From Bacilli bacterium (GTDB lineage Bacteria > Bacillota_I > Bacilli_A > RF39 > UBA660), in contig JAFRCK010000042.1 of the NCBI GenBank assembly GCA_017404385.1, positions 1-37,091 of the forward strand: a stretch of 37,091 nt of DNA, in the 5' to 3' direction. How positions within the stretch are numbered: position 1 is the stretch's first letter; every line of letters begins with the position of its first letter. This document shows, piece after piece, positions 1 through 9,088 of this stretch. The position numbers were made by a program, and so were the translations under genes. The notes under the pieces are model-generated. The model was not told the DNA's origin. It was given only the letters and a program-made list of their open reading frames with translations, and searched no databases.

Positions 1-9
1 ATATATATA

Positions 10-15
10 TATAAT
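10..15 (+). promoter_or_regulatory. Putative -10 box of the surface protease gene
   Basis: A TATAAT hexamer ends an AT dinucleotide run at the window edge. It lies 49 bp before the start codon, and a strong AGGGAGG ribosome binding site sits at 51-57. The -35 region falls outside the window, and the AT repeat could create this hexamer by chance. Confidence 0.35.
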
Positions 16-64
16 AGGGAAATATCATAAGAGATAATATCTTAATAGATAGGGAGGCATTTTT

Positions 65-3000
65 ATGAATAAGAAAAAAATAGCTTTAATTTCAATATTT
101 ATATTATCATCATTTATATTAATAATATCTTTCACAAACATTTTAAATAAAAAACACTTTTCTGTTACTATTGATGATGATATAGTAGATTATTCTTTAG
201 ATGAAAAGAAAAATGTAGTAGTTAAAACAGATGATAAAAAAATTGAATATCAAATTATTCAAAGTGATTTTGATACAGTAAATCAAGTTCGTGTTTATTC
301 GAATGAAAAAGATAGATTTGTAGATGCTTATGATAAATATATAGAAGAATATAAAACTAAATTAGAAGGTTTATCACAATTAGATGAAGATTATAGTTAT
401 TATAGTACTCTAATTGCTAACTTTGAAAAACAAAAAGAAGTAGTTAGAAGAGAATATAATGAAAAAATAGTAGATAGAATTGATGATAGTAATGCATCCT
501 TATCAAATAATTGGAAAAAATTAGATGAAGATAACACTATTCAGACTGATGATAATAAAGATAATATAGTTGTTATAAAGAATTCAGATAATAAATATGA
601 TATACATTATAATATTAAATCAAAAGAACTGATGTCTATTTCTCCATGTGAAATTAGTGAACAATACTTAATATATTCTTCTTTACCAGAAGAAGAACAA
701 AATGAAATAGAAGTAGTTCCAGCTTTGTGTGCTCGTTCAATGGTAAGTGCAGAAACAAGAAATTATGAGTCATCTGAGCCTTCATCTTTAATGGCTTCAG
801 GGTTACCATCAAGATATTCACTTGTGGAACAAAAATTAGATACACCTGTTAAAAATCAAATGAGTATGGGATACTGTACTGTTTTTGGTGCAACAGCTAT
901 TCTTGAAGATTACATGTTAATAAAAACAGGTAAAGTATATGATTTTTCAGAAGAATTTGCAGCTTATAAAATGACTATTAATTTTAAAAATAATAAAAAA
1001 AATATAATTGGAACTAATGAAAACCCTGGACAGGCTTTTTACTTTAGTGGTATGGCTCGTTACTATGGATTAAATTATGGACCTGTTTTGGAAAAAACAA
1101 TGCCCTATTCAAATAAAGCAGATTTAATAGATATTTCTAAAATTAATAGAGCTCCAGTAGTTAATGTAAATGATATATATGTAAATGAAACAATTGATAA
1201 AGGCGCTTGTTCTAATGATGTTATTTTAACAATAAAAAAATATATTTATACTAAAAGTCCTGTTGAAGTAAGTATAACTACAAATGACAAATATTTTAAT
1301 TATTCAACAGGAAGCCTATATTTTGATGGGTCTGATAAAAATGTACATGAAGATCATTCTGTTACTTTAGTTGGATGGGATGACAATTATTCAAAAGATA
1401 ATTTTGGCACAAAAAAACCAAAAAGTAATGGTGCTTTTTTGATTAAGAATTCATGGGGAACTTCTAGTTCTTTTGGGACAAATGGTTATTTTTGGGTTTC
1501 ATATGAGGATTACTATGTTTGCCATGATTTAATGGCTATAGAAGATGCGGATACTAATTTTTCTGATAATCAATATGTGTATGATTTTGGTAAAGACACT
1601 GGATATGCACCTGGTGTTTACTATGGCGCAAGTAAGTTCTATTTAAAAAATAGTAGTGAAAAATTAACAAAAGTTAAGTTTGCAACTGCTGGAAGTGCAA
1701 AAGTAGAAGCATTTTTAATTGCTGATGGATCAAAAGAATTAAAACTAAGTAATTCGACAAAAATAGGAGAGCGAACTGTTTCAACAGGAGGATTTTATAC
1801 AATAAATTTAACTTCACCCAAAACACTTACTTCCTCTAGTTATTATATTATTGTCAAATTTACTCCTAATATAACTGATGGTGAATCAGCATTTTTACAA
1901 TTTCAGGATAATTTATCATATTTTAAATCAAGTGTTTTATTTGAGTCACGCGATGGCAATACCTTTAGTGATTGTAGAGATTCGGGAAGTTATCCTTTAA
2001 TTGTGGCATATACAGAAACTTTATCTCCTGTTTATAGTATTAACTATAACGGAAATGGTGGAAAATATAATGGTGAAAATACATGGTTGGATCCTAGAAA
2101 ATTCAAATATGGATCAGTATATCCTAAAGCTATTGAAGGTACTCCTTTAATATATAGTAATAAGAATTTCTTTGTAAGAAACGGTTATATTTTTAAAGAA
2201 TGGAATACAAAAGCAAATGGTTCAGGATATGGTGGTTGGGAGCCTGGTTATCTAGCATATAATCCACAAACTTGGAGATGGAAAAATGGTGAATATGGAA
2301 TAGCAAATTATAGGCTGGAATTATATGCTCAATGGGAACCTATAACATATAAAATTTTATATCATGGAAATGGTGGAACATTTAACGAGAGTGATACATG
2401 GTTAGATAAAAGAAATTTTGTATTTAATCAAAAATATCCTAATTATAGTAGTGAACCTATCATTTGGGATAATAAAGATTTCTTTATTAGAAAAGGTTAT
2501 ATTTTTAAAGAATGGAATACAAAAGCAAATGGTTCAGGATATAATGGATGGCCAGTTAATTATAGTGGTAGTGGAGATTATTTATGGAAATGGTATGATG
2601 GTCAATATGGTATAGGATTTTATACGGCACATCAATTAGATTTATATGCACAATGGGAACCTATACATTATACATTTAAGTTTGATGCAAATGGTGGAAC
2701 TGGTTCAATGAGTAATCTGCCAAGGACTTTTGATGTAAAAGTTAATCTACCTAAAAACACATTCACAAGAACAGGTTATGTCTTTGATGGTTGGAATAGC
2801 AAAGCAGATGGAACAGGTAATTTAAAATTACTAGATGGCCAAGAAGTTGGTAATGAAACTACACAGAATGGAAAAGAAATAACATTATATGCACAATGGA
2901 GAAAAACAGATGAAGTTCAAAACTATTCAATCACTTATAACTTAAATAATGCTGATTCAAATCCACAAAATCCTACTACATATACAAATCAAACAAATAC

Positions 3001-4039
3001 TTTCACATTGATTAATCCAACATATACTTGTAATGTGTTTACTGGATGGACAGGAACAGGATTATCAACATTAACTCAAAGTGTAACTATACCAAAAGGA
3101 TCAAGTGGTGATAGAGCATATACAGCAAATTTTACTCCGGCTATATATAATATTACTTATAGTTTAAATGGAGGAACTGGTGGTAATGCTACTAAATTTA
3201 GTCAAACAACATCTGGATTTGCTGGTAGTGCCGAAAAACCAGGTTATGTATTCTTAGGATGGACATCAAATCAATCATATGTTTCTCCAACTGAGCCTGT
3301 AAAAGACTTATATATAAATACAAATGATTTTGGTTGCCGCGATGTATCGTTAGTAGCGAACTTTAAGAAAGATATTACTAAAACTAAAGTCACTCTTGAT
3401 TATGATTATTATAAATATACTGGTTCAGAAATAAAACCAGTTGTAGAAGTTATACGTCCACAATTTGGTGATGAACCTAGTGAAACTTTAGAATTAGATA
3501 GAGATTATACTGTTAGCTATTATCGTAATATTAATTCTGGAATTGGGAATATACGAATAACTGGTATAAATAATTACACAGGTGTCAAGAATGTTGAGTT
3601 CCCTATTCAAGCTACAAATGTTCAATTCTATGATGGTAAAAAAATGATTTTACATAATGATAAAGTATACATAAGATTAAGAGATAATTATTCTATTAAA
3701 AAATCAGAATTTGTTAAAAATTTTATTTCTACTAATGTAACAGTATTGGATAAGAACGGTTATGTTATATCTGATGATGATGAATTAATTACTAATGGTT
3801 ATAAAGTTGAAGTAGATAATGTAAAATATCAAATTATTTTCTTGGGTGACATAGATAGTTCTGGCTATATTAATATTATTGATTTGAATTTGATATATAG
3901 GGAAATTAAAAAACAAAAACGATTAGGACAGTTAGAACGTTTGGTGGCTGATTATAATATGGATGAAACAGTTGATAATGAAGATTTAACTTTTATCTAT
4001 AACATAATAACTGGAAAGAGTGAGGTAGAATATGAATAA
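65..4039 (+). CDS. Secreted papain-family (C1A) protease with InlB-type repeats and C-terminal dockerin
   Basis: This 1324-residue cell-surface cysteine protease starts with a hydrophobic signal/anchor (residues 7-27). A charged helical region, possibly a propeptide, follows (about 30-250). The C1A domain (about 255-500) has the oxyanion Gln and catalytic Cys271 in QMSMGYCTVFGA, His431 in EDHSVTLVGW and Asn462 in IKNSWG, so the triad is intact. Residues 500-655 resemble the lectin-like domain that often follows C1 peptidases in clostridia. Listeria-Bacteroides (InlB B) repeats begin near 657, 760 and 867, with weaker copies near 954 and 1028, several ending in LYAQW. An MBG-like Ig module spans 1108-1181. 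Residues 1260-1320 carry two dockerin-like calcium loops (GDIDSSGYINIIDLN and DYNMDETVDNEDL). AGGGAGG supports the start. The gene overlaps the next by 8 nt. The substrate is unknown. Confidence 0.88.
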   Translation: MNKKKIALISIFILSSFILIISFTNILNKKHFSVTIDDDIVDYSLDEKKNVVVKTDDKKIEYQIIQSDFDTVNQVRVYSNEKDRFVDAYDKYIEEYKTKLEGLSQLDEDYSYYSTLIANFEKQKEVVRREYNEKIVDRIDDSNASLSNNWKKLDEDNTIQTDDNKDNIVVIKNSDNKYDIHYNIKSKELMSISPCEISEQYLIYSSLPEEEQNEIEVVPALCARSMVSAETRNYESSEPSSLMASGLPSRYSLVEQKLDTPVKNQMSMGYCTVFGATAILEDYMLIKTGKVYDFSEEFAAYKMTINFKNNKKNIIGTNENPGQAFYFSGMARYYGLNYGPVLEKTMPYSNKADLIDISKINRAPVVNVNDIYVNETIDKGACSNDVILTIKKYIYTKSPVEVSITTNDKYFNYSTGSLYFDGSDKNVHEDHSVTLVGWDDNYSKDNFGTKKPKSNGAFLIKNSWGTSSSFGTNGYFWVSYEDYYVCHDLMAIEDADTNFSDNQYVYDFGKDTGYAPGVYYGASKFYLKNSSEKLTKVKFATAGSAKVEAFLIADGSKELKLSNSTKIGERTVSTGGFYTINLTSPKTLTSSSYYIIVKFTPNITDGESAFLQFQDNLSYFKSSVLFESRDGNTFSDCRDSGSYPLIVAYTETLSPVYSINYNGNGGKYNGENTWLDPRKFKYGSVYPKAIEGTPLIYSNKNFFVRNGYIFKEWNTKANGSGYGGWEPGYLAYNPQTWRWKNGEYGIANYRLELYAQWEPITYKILYHGNGGTFNESDTWLDKRNFVFNQKYPNYSSEPIIWDNKDFFIRKGYIFKEWNTKANGSGYNGWPVNYSGSGDYLWKWYDGQYGIGFYTAHQLDLYAQWEPIHYTFKFDANGGTGSMSNLPRTFDVKVNLPKNTFTRTGYVFDGWNSKADGTGNLKLLDGQEVGNETTQNGKEITLYAQWRKTDEVQNYSITYNLNNADSNPQNPTTYTNQTNTFTLINPTYTCNVFTGWTGTGLSTLTQSVTIPKGSSGDRAYTANFTPAIYNITYSLNGGTGGNATKFSQTTSGFAGSAEKPGYVFLGWTSNQSYVSPTEPVKDLYINTNDFGCRDVSLVANFKKDITKTKVTLDYDYYKYTGSEIKPVVEVIRPQFGDEPSETLELDRDYTVSYYRNINSGIGNIRITGINNYTGVKNVEFPIQATNVQFYDGKKMILHNDKVYIRLRDNYSIKKSEFVKNFISTNVTVLDKNGYVISDDDELITNGYKVEVDNVKYQIIFLGDIDSSGYINIIDLNLIYREIKKQKRLGQLERLVADYNMDETVDNEDLTFIYNIITGKSEVEYE
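2183..2230 (+). repeat. 48-bp exact direct repeat, copy 1 (InlB repeat core)
   Basis: These 48 bases are identical to 2495-2542, 312 bp downstream. They encode the conserved core GYIFKEWNTKANGSGY of two InlB-type repeats in the protease gene. Identity at the DNA level, including synonymous sites, points to recent duplication or gene conversion. Confidence 0.9.
2495..2542 (+). repeat. 48-bp exact direct repeat, copy 2 (InlB repeat core)
   Basis: Second copy of the 48-bp repeat at 2183-2230, in frame with it. Recombination between the copies would remove or add 104 residues, one InlB-type unit, without a frameshift. Confidence 0.9.
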
Positions 4040-5849
4040 GAAATTTAATCCTACTTATGTGATAATTGGTGTCATATTTGTTATAGCTGTTTCAATAATA
4101 TTTCTCCTATATTCTACTAACAAAAGGCTAGAAGGATCAGTTACAGGACCATTTTTTGGACCAAATATTCAATGTAACAAAAGTAGTTTAGAGATTGGTC
4201 GATCAACAACTTGTACTTTAAACATTCTTACTGAATCATCAGATAATATAAACTCACTTCAAGGTAAGATAACATCTAGTTCAAATATTACATTATCAAA
4301 CATGAAAATAAATAGCAATTGGGATACAGTAGATAACACCAGTTTTGATTTAGTTTTACTTGTTTCAAAAACTTTACCTGTACGTAATAATTTGGTAGCT
4401 ACTTTTACAGCAACAGCTAATTCTGCCGGTGAAGGATATGTTAAACTAGACAAATTAAATGATCAACTAGTTGTTGGTTACGATGATGGAGCTGATGGAA
4501 GTATAAAAAATATTCCAGAAGTAACAGCTGCTTTAAATGTTGTAGAACCATCTATACCAGTTGTTGATGATGCTACACTAAAATCAATAAAGGTAAATGA
4601 TATAGAAGTAATAGATGATTTTACTATTGTTGTGGATAATTCGGTTTCTACAGCAGATATAGTTGTTGAAACTAATGATAGTTCAGCTACAGTAACAGGA
4701 GATGGCCAAGTGGATTTAATGGTTGGTAATAATTCATTTGATATAACTGTTGTATCAGGTGATGAATCAAATACGCAAGTTTATACAGTAATTATTTATA
4801 GAGAACCTTCTACTGATGAACATATGGATACACTTTCAAGTTTATCTATTTCCCCAGGTAATCTTAATGAAACTTTTAGTCCTGAAGTAAATAGTTATAC
4901 AGCAACAGTACCATACGAAACAGATTCAATAACAGTAAATGCATCTGCTAATGATATGAGTTCTGATTTATCAGGCGTTGGTACATATCCATTAGAAGTT
5001 GGATCAAATACAATTACAGTTTCTGTAACATCATCAACTGATGTTATTAATGAATATACAATAACTGTAACTCGTATGGAAGAGGAAGCAGTTCCAAAAA
5101 GCTCGGATGCTTCTATTAGAAATGTTAAAGTAGATGGAGTAGATTTAGACTTAGAAACATTAACAACTACCATAGAGTACTTAAATAATGACTATGTTAC
5201 TATTGAAGTAACACCAAATGATTCTAAAGCAGTAGTAACAGGAAAAATTGGATCTCAAGTAACTAGAGTTGGTGAAAATAGATACGATATTACTATAACT
5301 GCTGAAGATGAAACAACAACTAATACGTTTACTATAATAGTAAATAGAAAATCAAATGAAACGCCAGTAGATCCTAGTGATGATAAAGATAAGGATCCGG
5401 CAAATCCTGACGATGATAAGGATAAGGAACCAGTTAATCCTGATGATAAGGATGAAGATATAATAAATCCCGATACAGATACAGATGGTAATAATACCGT
5501 TTGTGATTTGAAAAGTGATGTATATTCTGTTGATAATATTAATTTAAAAATAAAAGATATTGGTCTAAATGATACATCAGAAACTATAGAAAAGAATATT
5601 AGTTCAACTTGTGGAACAATTATTATTTCTAATGAAAAGGTAATACTTAAATATGGTGATATTACAAAGTCATATTTAATAGAACGTTTATGGAATCCAA
5701 AAACAGGAAATACAAGAATTAACTATTGGATTATATTCGCTATAATTATTTCATTATTATCATTAGGAATAATATATAAAGTATTATTACAAAAAAAGTT
5801 AACTAATAATACAAAAAAAAGAAAAAAGACTACTAAAAAGAGCAAATAA
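4032..5849 (+). CDS. Doubly membrane-anchored surface protein, cohesin-like domain plus three cadherin-like repeats
   Basis: This 605-residue protein has an N-terminal TM helix (8-29) and a C-terminal TM helix (about 563-586) followed by a Lys-rich tail. The roughly 530 residues between should form one extracellular loop held at both ends. Residues 37-172 form a beta-rich domain with C48 and C61 whose hydrophobic pattern recalls cohesins; this is a weak, eye-based resemblance. Three cadherin-like beta-sandwich repeats follow (about 178-262, 268-355, 360-445), typified by LSSLSISPG and NEYTITVTR. An Asp/Pro/Lys linker (445-490) and a small Cys-containing domain precede the last TM. It is translationally coupled to the dockerin-bearing protease (overlap ATGAATAA), so a scaffold or receptor role for that protease is plausible. 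The function is not proven. Confidence 0.75.
   Translation: MNKKFNPTYVIIGVIFVIAVSIIFLLYSTNKRLEGSVTGPFFGPNIQCNKSSLEIGRSTTCTLNILTESSDNINSLQGKITSSSNITLSNMKINSNWDTVDNTSFDLVLLVSKTLPVRNNLVATFTATANSAGEGYVKLDKLNDQLVVGYDDGADGSIKNIPEVTAALNVVEPSIPVVDDATLKSIKVNDIEVIDDFTIVVDNSVSTADIVVETNDSSATVTGDGQVDLMVGNNSFDITVVSGDESNTQVYTVIIYREPSTDEHMDTLSSLSISPGNLNETFSPEVNSYTATVPYETDSITVNASANDMSSDLSGVGTYPLEVGSNTITVSVTSSTDVINEYTITVTRMEEEAVPKSSDASIRNVKVDGVDLDLETLTTTIEYLNNDYVTIEVTPNDSKAVVTGKIGSQVTRVGENRYDITITAEDETTTNTFTIIVNRKSNETPVDPSDDKDKDPANPDDDKDKEPVNPDDKDEDIINPDTDTDGNNTVCDLKSDVYSVDNINLKIKDIGLNDTSETIEKNISSTCGTIIISNEKVILKYGDITKSYLIERLWNPKTGNTRINYWIIFAIIISLLSLGIIYKVLLQKKLTNNTKKRKKTTKKSK
5370..5475 (+). repeat. Asp/Lys/Pro linker-coding degenerate repeats
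   Basis: Imperfect GATGATAAGGATAAG-type units alternate with AATCCTGA-type units and encode a DDKDKDPANP-like spacer. The acidic, Pro-spaced stretch separates the cadherin-like repeats from the C-terminal domain and is probably an extended stalk across the cell wall. Confidence 0.7.
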
Positions 5850-5867
5850 TTATTTGCTTTTTTTCTT
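5841..5867 (+). terminator. Rho-independent terminator after the surface cluster
   Basis: A perfect inverted repeat AGCAAATAA/TTATTTGCT is followed by a T-run. The hairpin contains the stop codon of the preceding gene. It insulates the surface cluster from the str operon promoter 21 bp downstream. Confidence 0.85.
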
Positions 5868-5887
5868 TAAAAAATAACAAAAAAACA

Positions 5888-5916
5888 TTGACTTTTAATA
5901 TTCAAAATGTTATATT
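5888..5916 (+). promoter_or_regulatory. str operon promoter
   Basis: TTGACT (5888-5893) and TATATT (5911-5916) are separated by exactly 17 bp, and a TG extension precedes the -10 (TGTTATATT). This is one of the best sigma-A-type promoters in the window. It gives rpsL a leader of about 90 nt. Confidence 0.85.
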
Positions 5917-5935
5917 ATTAATGCTGATTAATTAG

Positions 5936-5958
5936 AGTTTTGTTTTAAAAGCAAAACT
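5936..5958 (+). promoter_or_regulatory. Hairpin in the rpsL leader
   Basis: AGTTTTG pairs perfectly with CAAAACT, and further T/A pairs are possible inside the loop. The hairpin would begin about 13 nt into the str transcript. It could be an attenuator, a 5' stabiliser or a ribosomal-protein site. No strong U-tract follows, so termination is uncertain. Confidence 0.4.
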
Positions 5959-6014
5959 TTAATTTATATCATAAAAAGAAACACCAGGTTGTGTGTAAAG
6001 AAAGGAGTATTAAA

Positions 6015-6434
6015 ATGCCTACAATAAACCAATTAGTTAAAAATAACCGTAAGAAGAAAACTAGAAAGAGTAAATCACCAGTTTTAAACGTTAGATTAAA
6101 TAGTTTAACTAAAAAAACTAGAGAATTACCATCTCCTCAAAAACGTGGAGTATGTACTAGGGTTGGTGTTACTACACCAAAGAAACCTAACTCAGCATTA
6201 AGAAAATATGCTAAGGTTAAGTTAAGTAATGGTAGAGAAGTTAACGCTTATATCCCAGGTGAAGGACATAACTTACAAGAACACAGTGTAGTTCTAATCC
6301 GTGGAGGAAGAGTTAAGGATCTTATCGGAGTTCGTTATCATATTGTTAGAGGAACACTTGATACTGCAGGAGTTAATGAAAGAAAACAAGGTCGTTCAAA
6401 ATATGGTGCTAAAAAACCAAAGAGTAAAAAATAA
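6015..6434 (+). CDS. rpsL: 30S ribosomal protein S12
   Basis: S12 lies at the decoding centre of the small subunit. The product is 139 residues, the usual length for low-GC Gram-positives, with the hallmark stretches [28 protein letters not shown] and [10 protein letters not shown]. The start is ATG 6015, because AAAGGAG (6001-6007) is well spaced from it; an upstream in-frame GTG at 5991 has no such support. It is the first gene of the str operon, 18 bp before rpsG. Odd point: in the loop normally reading KDLPGVRYH, the Pro is replaced by Ile104 (KDLIGVRYH). The Lys of TPKKPN is retained. Confidence 0.98.
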   Translation: MPTINQLVKNNRKKKTRKSKSPVLNVRLNSLTKKTRELPSPQKRGVCTRVGVTTPKKPNSALRKYAKVKLSNGREVNAYIPGEGHNLQEHSVVLIRGGRVKDLIGVRYHIVRGTLDTAGVNERKQGRSKYGAKKPKSKK

Positions 6435-6452
6435 TTAGAAAGGAGATAACAT

Positions 6453-6920
6453 ATGAGAAAAAGACATGTATTTAGTAGAGATGTTTTAGCAGATCCTATT
6501 TACAATTCAAAAGTTGTAACAAAGTTAATTAACAGAGTTATGTTAGATGGTAAAAGAGGAAAAGCTCAAACAATAGTATATAAAGCATTTGACTTAGTTC
6601 AAGAAAAGACAAATGAAAATCCTAATGATGTATTTACTAAAGCTATGGAAAACGTTACACCAGCTATTGAAGTTAAATCAAGAAGAGTTGGTGGAGCTAA
6701 CGTACAAGTTCCAGTAGAAGTAACTGCTACAAGAGGAGAAGCATTAGCATTAAGATGGATCGTTGGTTTTGCTCGTATTAGAGGTGGTAGATCAATGGCT
6801 GAAAAATTAGCTAATGAAATAATTGATGCTTCAAATGAAACAGGAGCAGCATTTAAGAAAAAAGAAGACGTTCATAGAATGGCAGAAGCTAATAAAGCAT
6901 TTGCTCATTATAGATGGTAG
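6453..6920 (+). CDS. rpsG: 30S ribosomal protein S7
   Basis: S7 nucleates assembly of the 16S rRNA 3' major domain and lines the E site. The product is 155 residues, standard length, starting [11 protein letters not shown] and ending [12 protein letters not shown]. The conserved [12 protein letters not shown] and [14 protein letters not shown] segments are present. AGAAAGGAG precedes the ATG. It sits between rpsL and fusA with gaps of 18 and 15 bp, the classical str operon order. In other bacteria S7 represses this operon; a site for that was not identified here. Confidence 0.98.
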   Translation: MRKRHVFSRDVLADPIYNSKVVTKLINRVMLDGKRGKAQTIVYKAFDLVQEKTNENPNDVFTKAMENVTPAIEVKSRRVGGANVQVPVEVTATRGEALALRWIVGFARIRGGRSMAEKLANEIIDASNETGAAFKKKEDVHRMAEANKAFAHYRW

Positions 6921-6935
6921 GAAGGATAAAAATAT

Positions 6936-9008
6936 ATGGGTCGTGAATATTCATTAGAAAAAACTAGAAACTTCGGAATAATGGCTCACATTGATGCTGG
7001 TAAAACAACAACAACTGAGAGAATCTTATTCCATACACATAAAATCCATAAAATTGGTGAAACACATGATGGTGCTTCACAAATGGACTGGATGGCACAA
7101 GAACAAGAAAGAGGTATAACCATTACTTCAGCTGCTACTACAGCTTTCTGGAAAGGTTTTAGATTAAATATAATCGATACTCCAGGACACGTAGATTTTA
7201 CTGTTGAAGTATCAAGATCATTAAGAGTATTAGACGGAGCTGTTGCATTATTAGATGCACAAGCTGGTGTTGAACCTCAAACTGAAACTGTTTGGAGACA
7301 AGCTTCAGAATTTAAAGTACCTAGAATAATTTTTGCAAATAAGATGGATAAAGTTGGTGTAGATTTTAATTACACTTTAAAAACTATTAAAGATAGATTA
7401 GGTGTTAAATTTGCTCCAATTGAATGGCCAATAGGTGCTGGAGATGAATTTGAAGGTGTTGTAGATATAATTACAAGAAAAGCTTATATCTATGATGGTA
7501 AACCTGAAGAAGAACCAAAAGAAGTTGAAATCCCTGAAGATTTAAAAGATTTAGTTGAAGAAAAAAGAGCTGAATTAATAGATCAAATAGCTGAATATGA
7601 TGATTCAGTTATGGAAAAATATCTTGAAGGAGAAGAATTAACAGAAGAAGAAATTAAAAAATGTATTAGAACTGGTGTTCTAGCAGCTGATTTCTTCCCA
7701 GTAATGTGTGGTACTGCATATTGTAATAAGGGTGTTAAATTATTACTTGATGCTGTATTAGATTACTTACCTGCTCCAATTGATATTCCATCAGTAAAAG
7801 GTACTGATTTGGATGGAAATGAAATTGAAAGACATCCATCAGACAGTGAACCATTTAGTGCATTAGCATTTAAAGTTATGACAGATCCATTTGTTGGTAA
7901 ATTAACTTTCTTTAGAGTTTATTCTGGTCATTTAAATAGCGGATCATATGTATTAAACTCAAGTAAGGGTGAAAAAGAAAGAGTTGGAAGAATACTTCAA
8001 ATGCATGCTAACTCAAGAACAGAAATTTCAGAAGTATTTACAGGAGACATTGCAGCTGCAGTTGGTCTTAAAGATACAACTACAGGTAATACTTTATGTG
8101 ATGAAAAGAAACCATGTATACTTGAATCAATGGAATTTCCAGAACCAGTTATTGAATTAACTGTTGAACCAAAGTCTAAAGCAGACCAAGAAAAAATGGG
8201 TATTGCATTACAAAAACTTGCTGAAGAAGATCCAACATTTAGAGCAAGTACTAACCAAGAAACAGGACAAACTATTATCGCTGGTATGGGTGAATTACAC
8301 TTAGATATCATCGTAGATAGAATGAAGAGAGAATTTAACGTTGAATGTAACGTAGGTGCTCCACAAGTTGCTTATAGAGAAACTATTACAGTAGCTGGTG
8401 ATTGTGAAGGTAAATATATTAAACAATCAGGTGGTCGTGGACAATACGGACATGTTGTTATTAACTTTGAACCTAATAAGGATAAAGGTTATGAATTCGT
8501 TGATGCAGTTGTTGGTGGTGTAGTTCCAAGAGAATATATTCCAGTAACTGATAAAGGATTACAAGAAGCTATGGAAACTGGTATTTTAGCTGGTTATCCA
8601 ATGATAGATATTAAAGCTACATTACATGATGGAAGCTACCACGAGGTGGATTCTAGTGAAATGGCATTTAAGATTGCTGCTTCTATGGCTTTAAAAGAAG
8701 CTAAGAATAAATGTAAACCAGTATTACTTGAACCAATTATGGATGTTGCAGTTGTAGTTCCAGAAGAATACTTAGGTAACGTTATGGGAGATTTAACTGC
8801 AAGAAGAGGTAAACCTATGGGACAAGAAGCTATGGGTAATGCATTAAGAATTAATGCTATGGTACCACTATCAGAAATGTTTGGTTATGTTACTAACTTA
8901 AGAAGTAATACACAAGGTAGAGGAACTTACCAAATGAAATTTGATCACTACGAAGAAGTTCCTAAGAATATAACAGAAGAAATTGTTAAGAAAAACGCTA
9001 AAAATTAA
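6936..9008 (+). CDS. fusA: Elongation factor G
   Basis: EF-G is the GTPase that drives tRNA-mRNA translocation. At 690 residues it is full length. The G-domain motifs are intact: [12 protein letters not shown] (P-loop), [11 protein letters not shown] (switch I), DTPGHVDF (switch II) and NKMD. The C-terminal domains contain GGRGQYGHV and [25 protein letters not shown] site precedes the ATG. It is third in the str operon, followed by an 80-bp gap that carries the tuf promoter. Nothing in it looks unusual. Confidence 0.99.
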   Translation: MGREYSLEKTRNFGIMAHIDAGKTTTTERILFHTHKIHKIGETHDGASQMDWMAQEQERGITITSAATTAFWKGFRLNIIDTPGHVDFTVEVSRSLRVLDGAVALLDAQAGVEPQTETVWRQASEFKVPRIIFANKMDKVGVDFNYTLKTIKDRLGVKFAPIEWPIGAGDEFEGVVDIITRKAYIYDGKPEEEPKEVEIPEDLKDLVEEKRAELIDQIAEYDDSVMEKYLEGEELTEEEIKKCIRTGVLAADFFPVMCGTAYCNKGVKLLLDAVLDYLPAPIDIPSVKGTDLDGNEIERHPSDSEPFSALAFKVMTDPFVGKLTFFRVYSGHLNSGSYVLNSSKGEKERVGRILQMHANSRTEISEVFTGDIAAAVGLKDTTTGNTLCDEKKPCILESMEFPEPVIELTVEPKSKADQEKMGIALQKLAEEDPTFRASTNQETGQTIIAGMGELHLDIIVDRMKREFNVECNVGAPQVAYRETITVAGDCEGKYIKQSGGRGQYGHVVINFEPNKDKGYEFVDAVVGGVVPREYIPVTDKGLQEAMETGILAGYPMIDIKATLHDGSYHEVDSSEMAFKIAASMALKEAKNKCKPVLLEPIMDVAVVVPEEYLGNVMGDLTARRGKPMGQEAMGNALRINAMVPLSEMFGYVTNLRSNTQGRGTYQMKFDHYEEVPKNITEEIVKKNAKN

Positions 9009-9027
9009 TATAATAATCGAATAATAC

Positions 9028-9056
9028 TTGATATTTTTTCAAGAATTAGATAAAAT
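9028..9056 (+). promoter_or_regulatory. Internal promoter for tuf
   Basis: TTGATA (9028-9033) and TAAAAT (9051-9056) are spaced by 17 bp in the fusA-tuf gap, with AAAGGAGG just before tuf. A second promoter would let EF-Tu be made in excess over EF-G, as is known in other bacteria. Confidence 0.75.
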
Positions 9057-9088
9057 ATTTTTGTACATTAAAAAAGGAGGAATTTAAA

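Noticed and set aside
1..15. AT dinucleotide run as a microsatellite phase-variation switch
   Set aside because: It is short, cut by the window edge and common in AT-rich intergenic DNA. Copy-number variation cannot be judged.
4032..5849. LPXTG-type sortase signal at the end of the surface protein
   Set aside because: The C-terminal hydrophobic helix is followed by a long Lys-rich tail and no LPXTG-like motif precedes it, so a plain TM anchor fits better.
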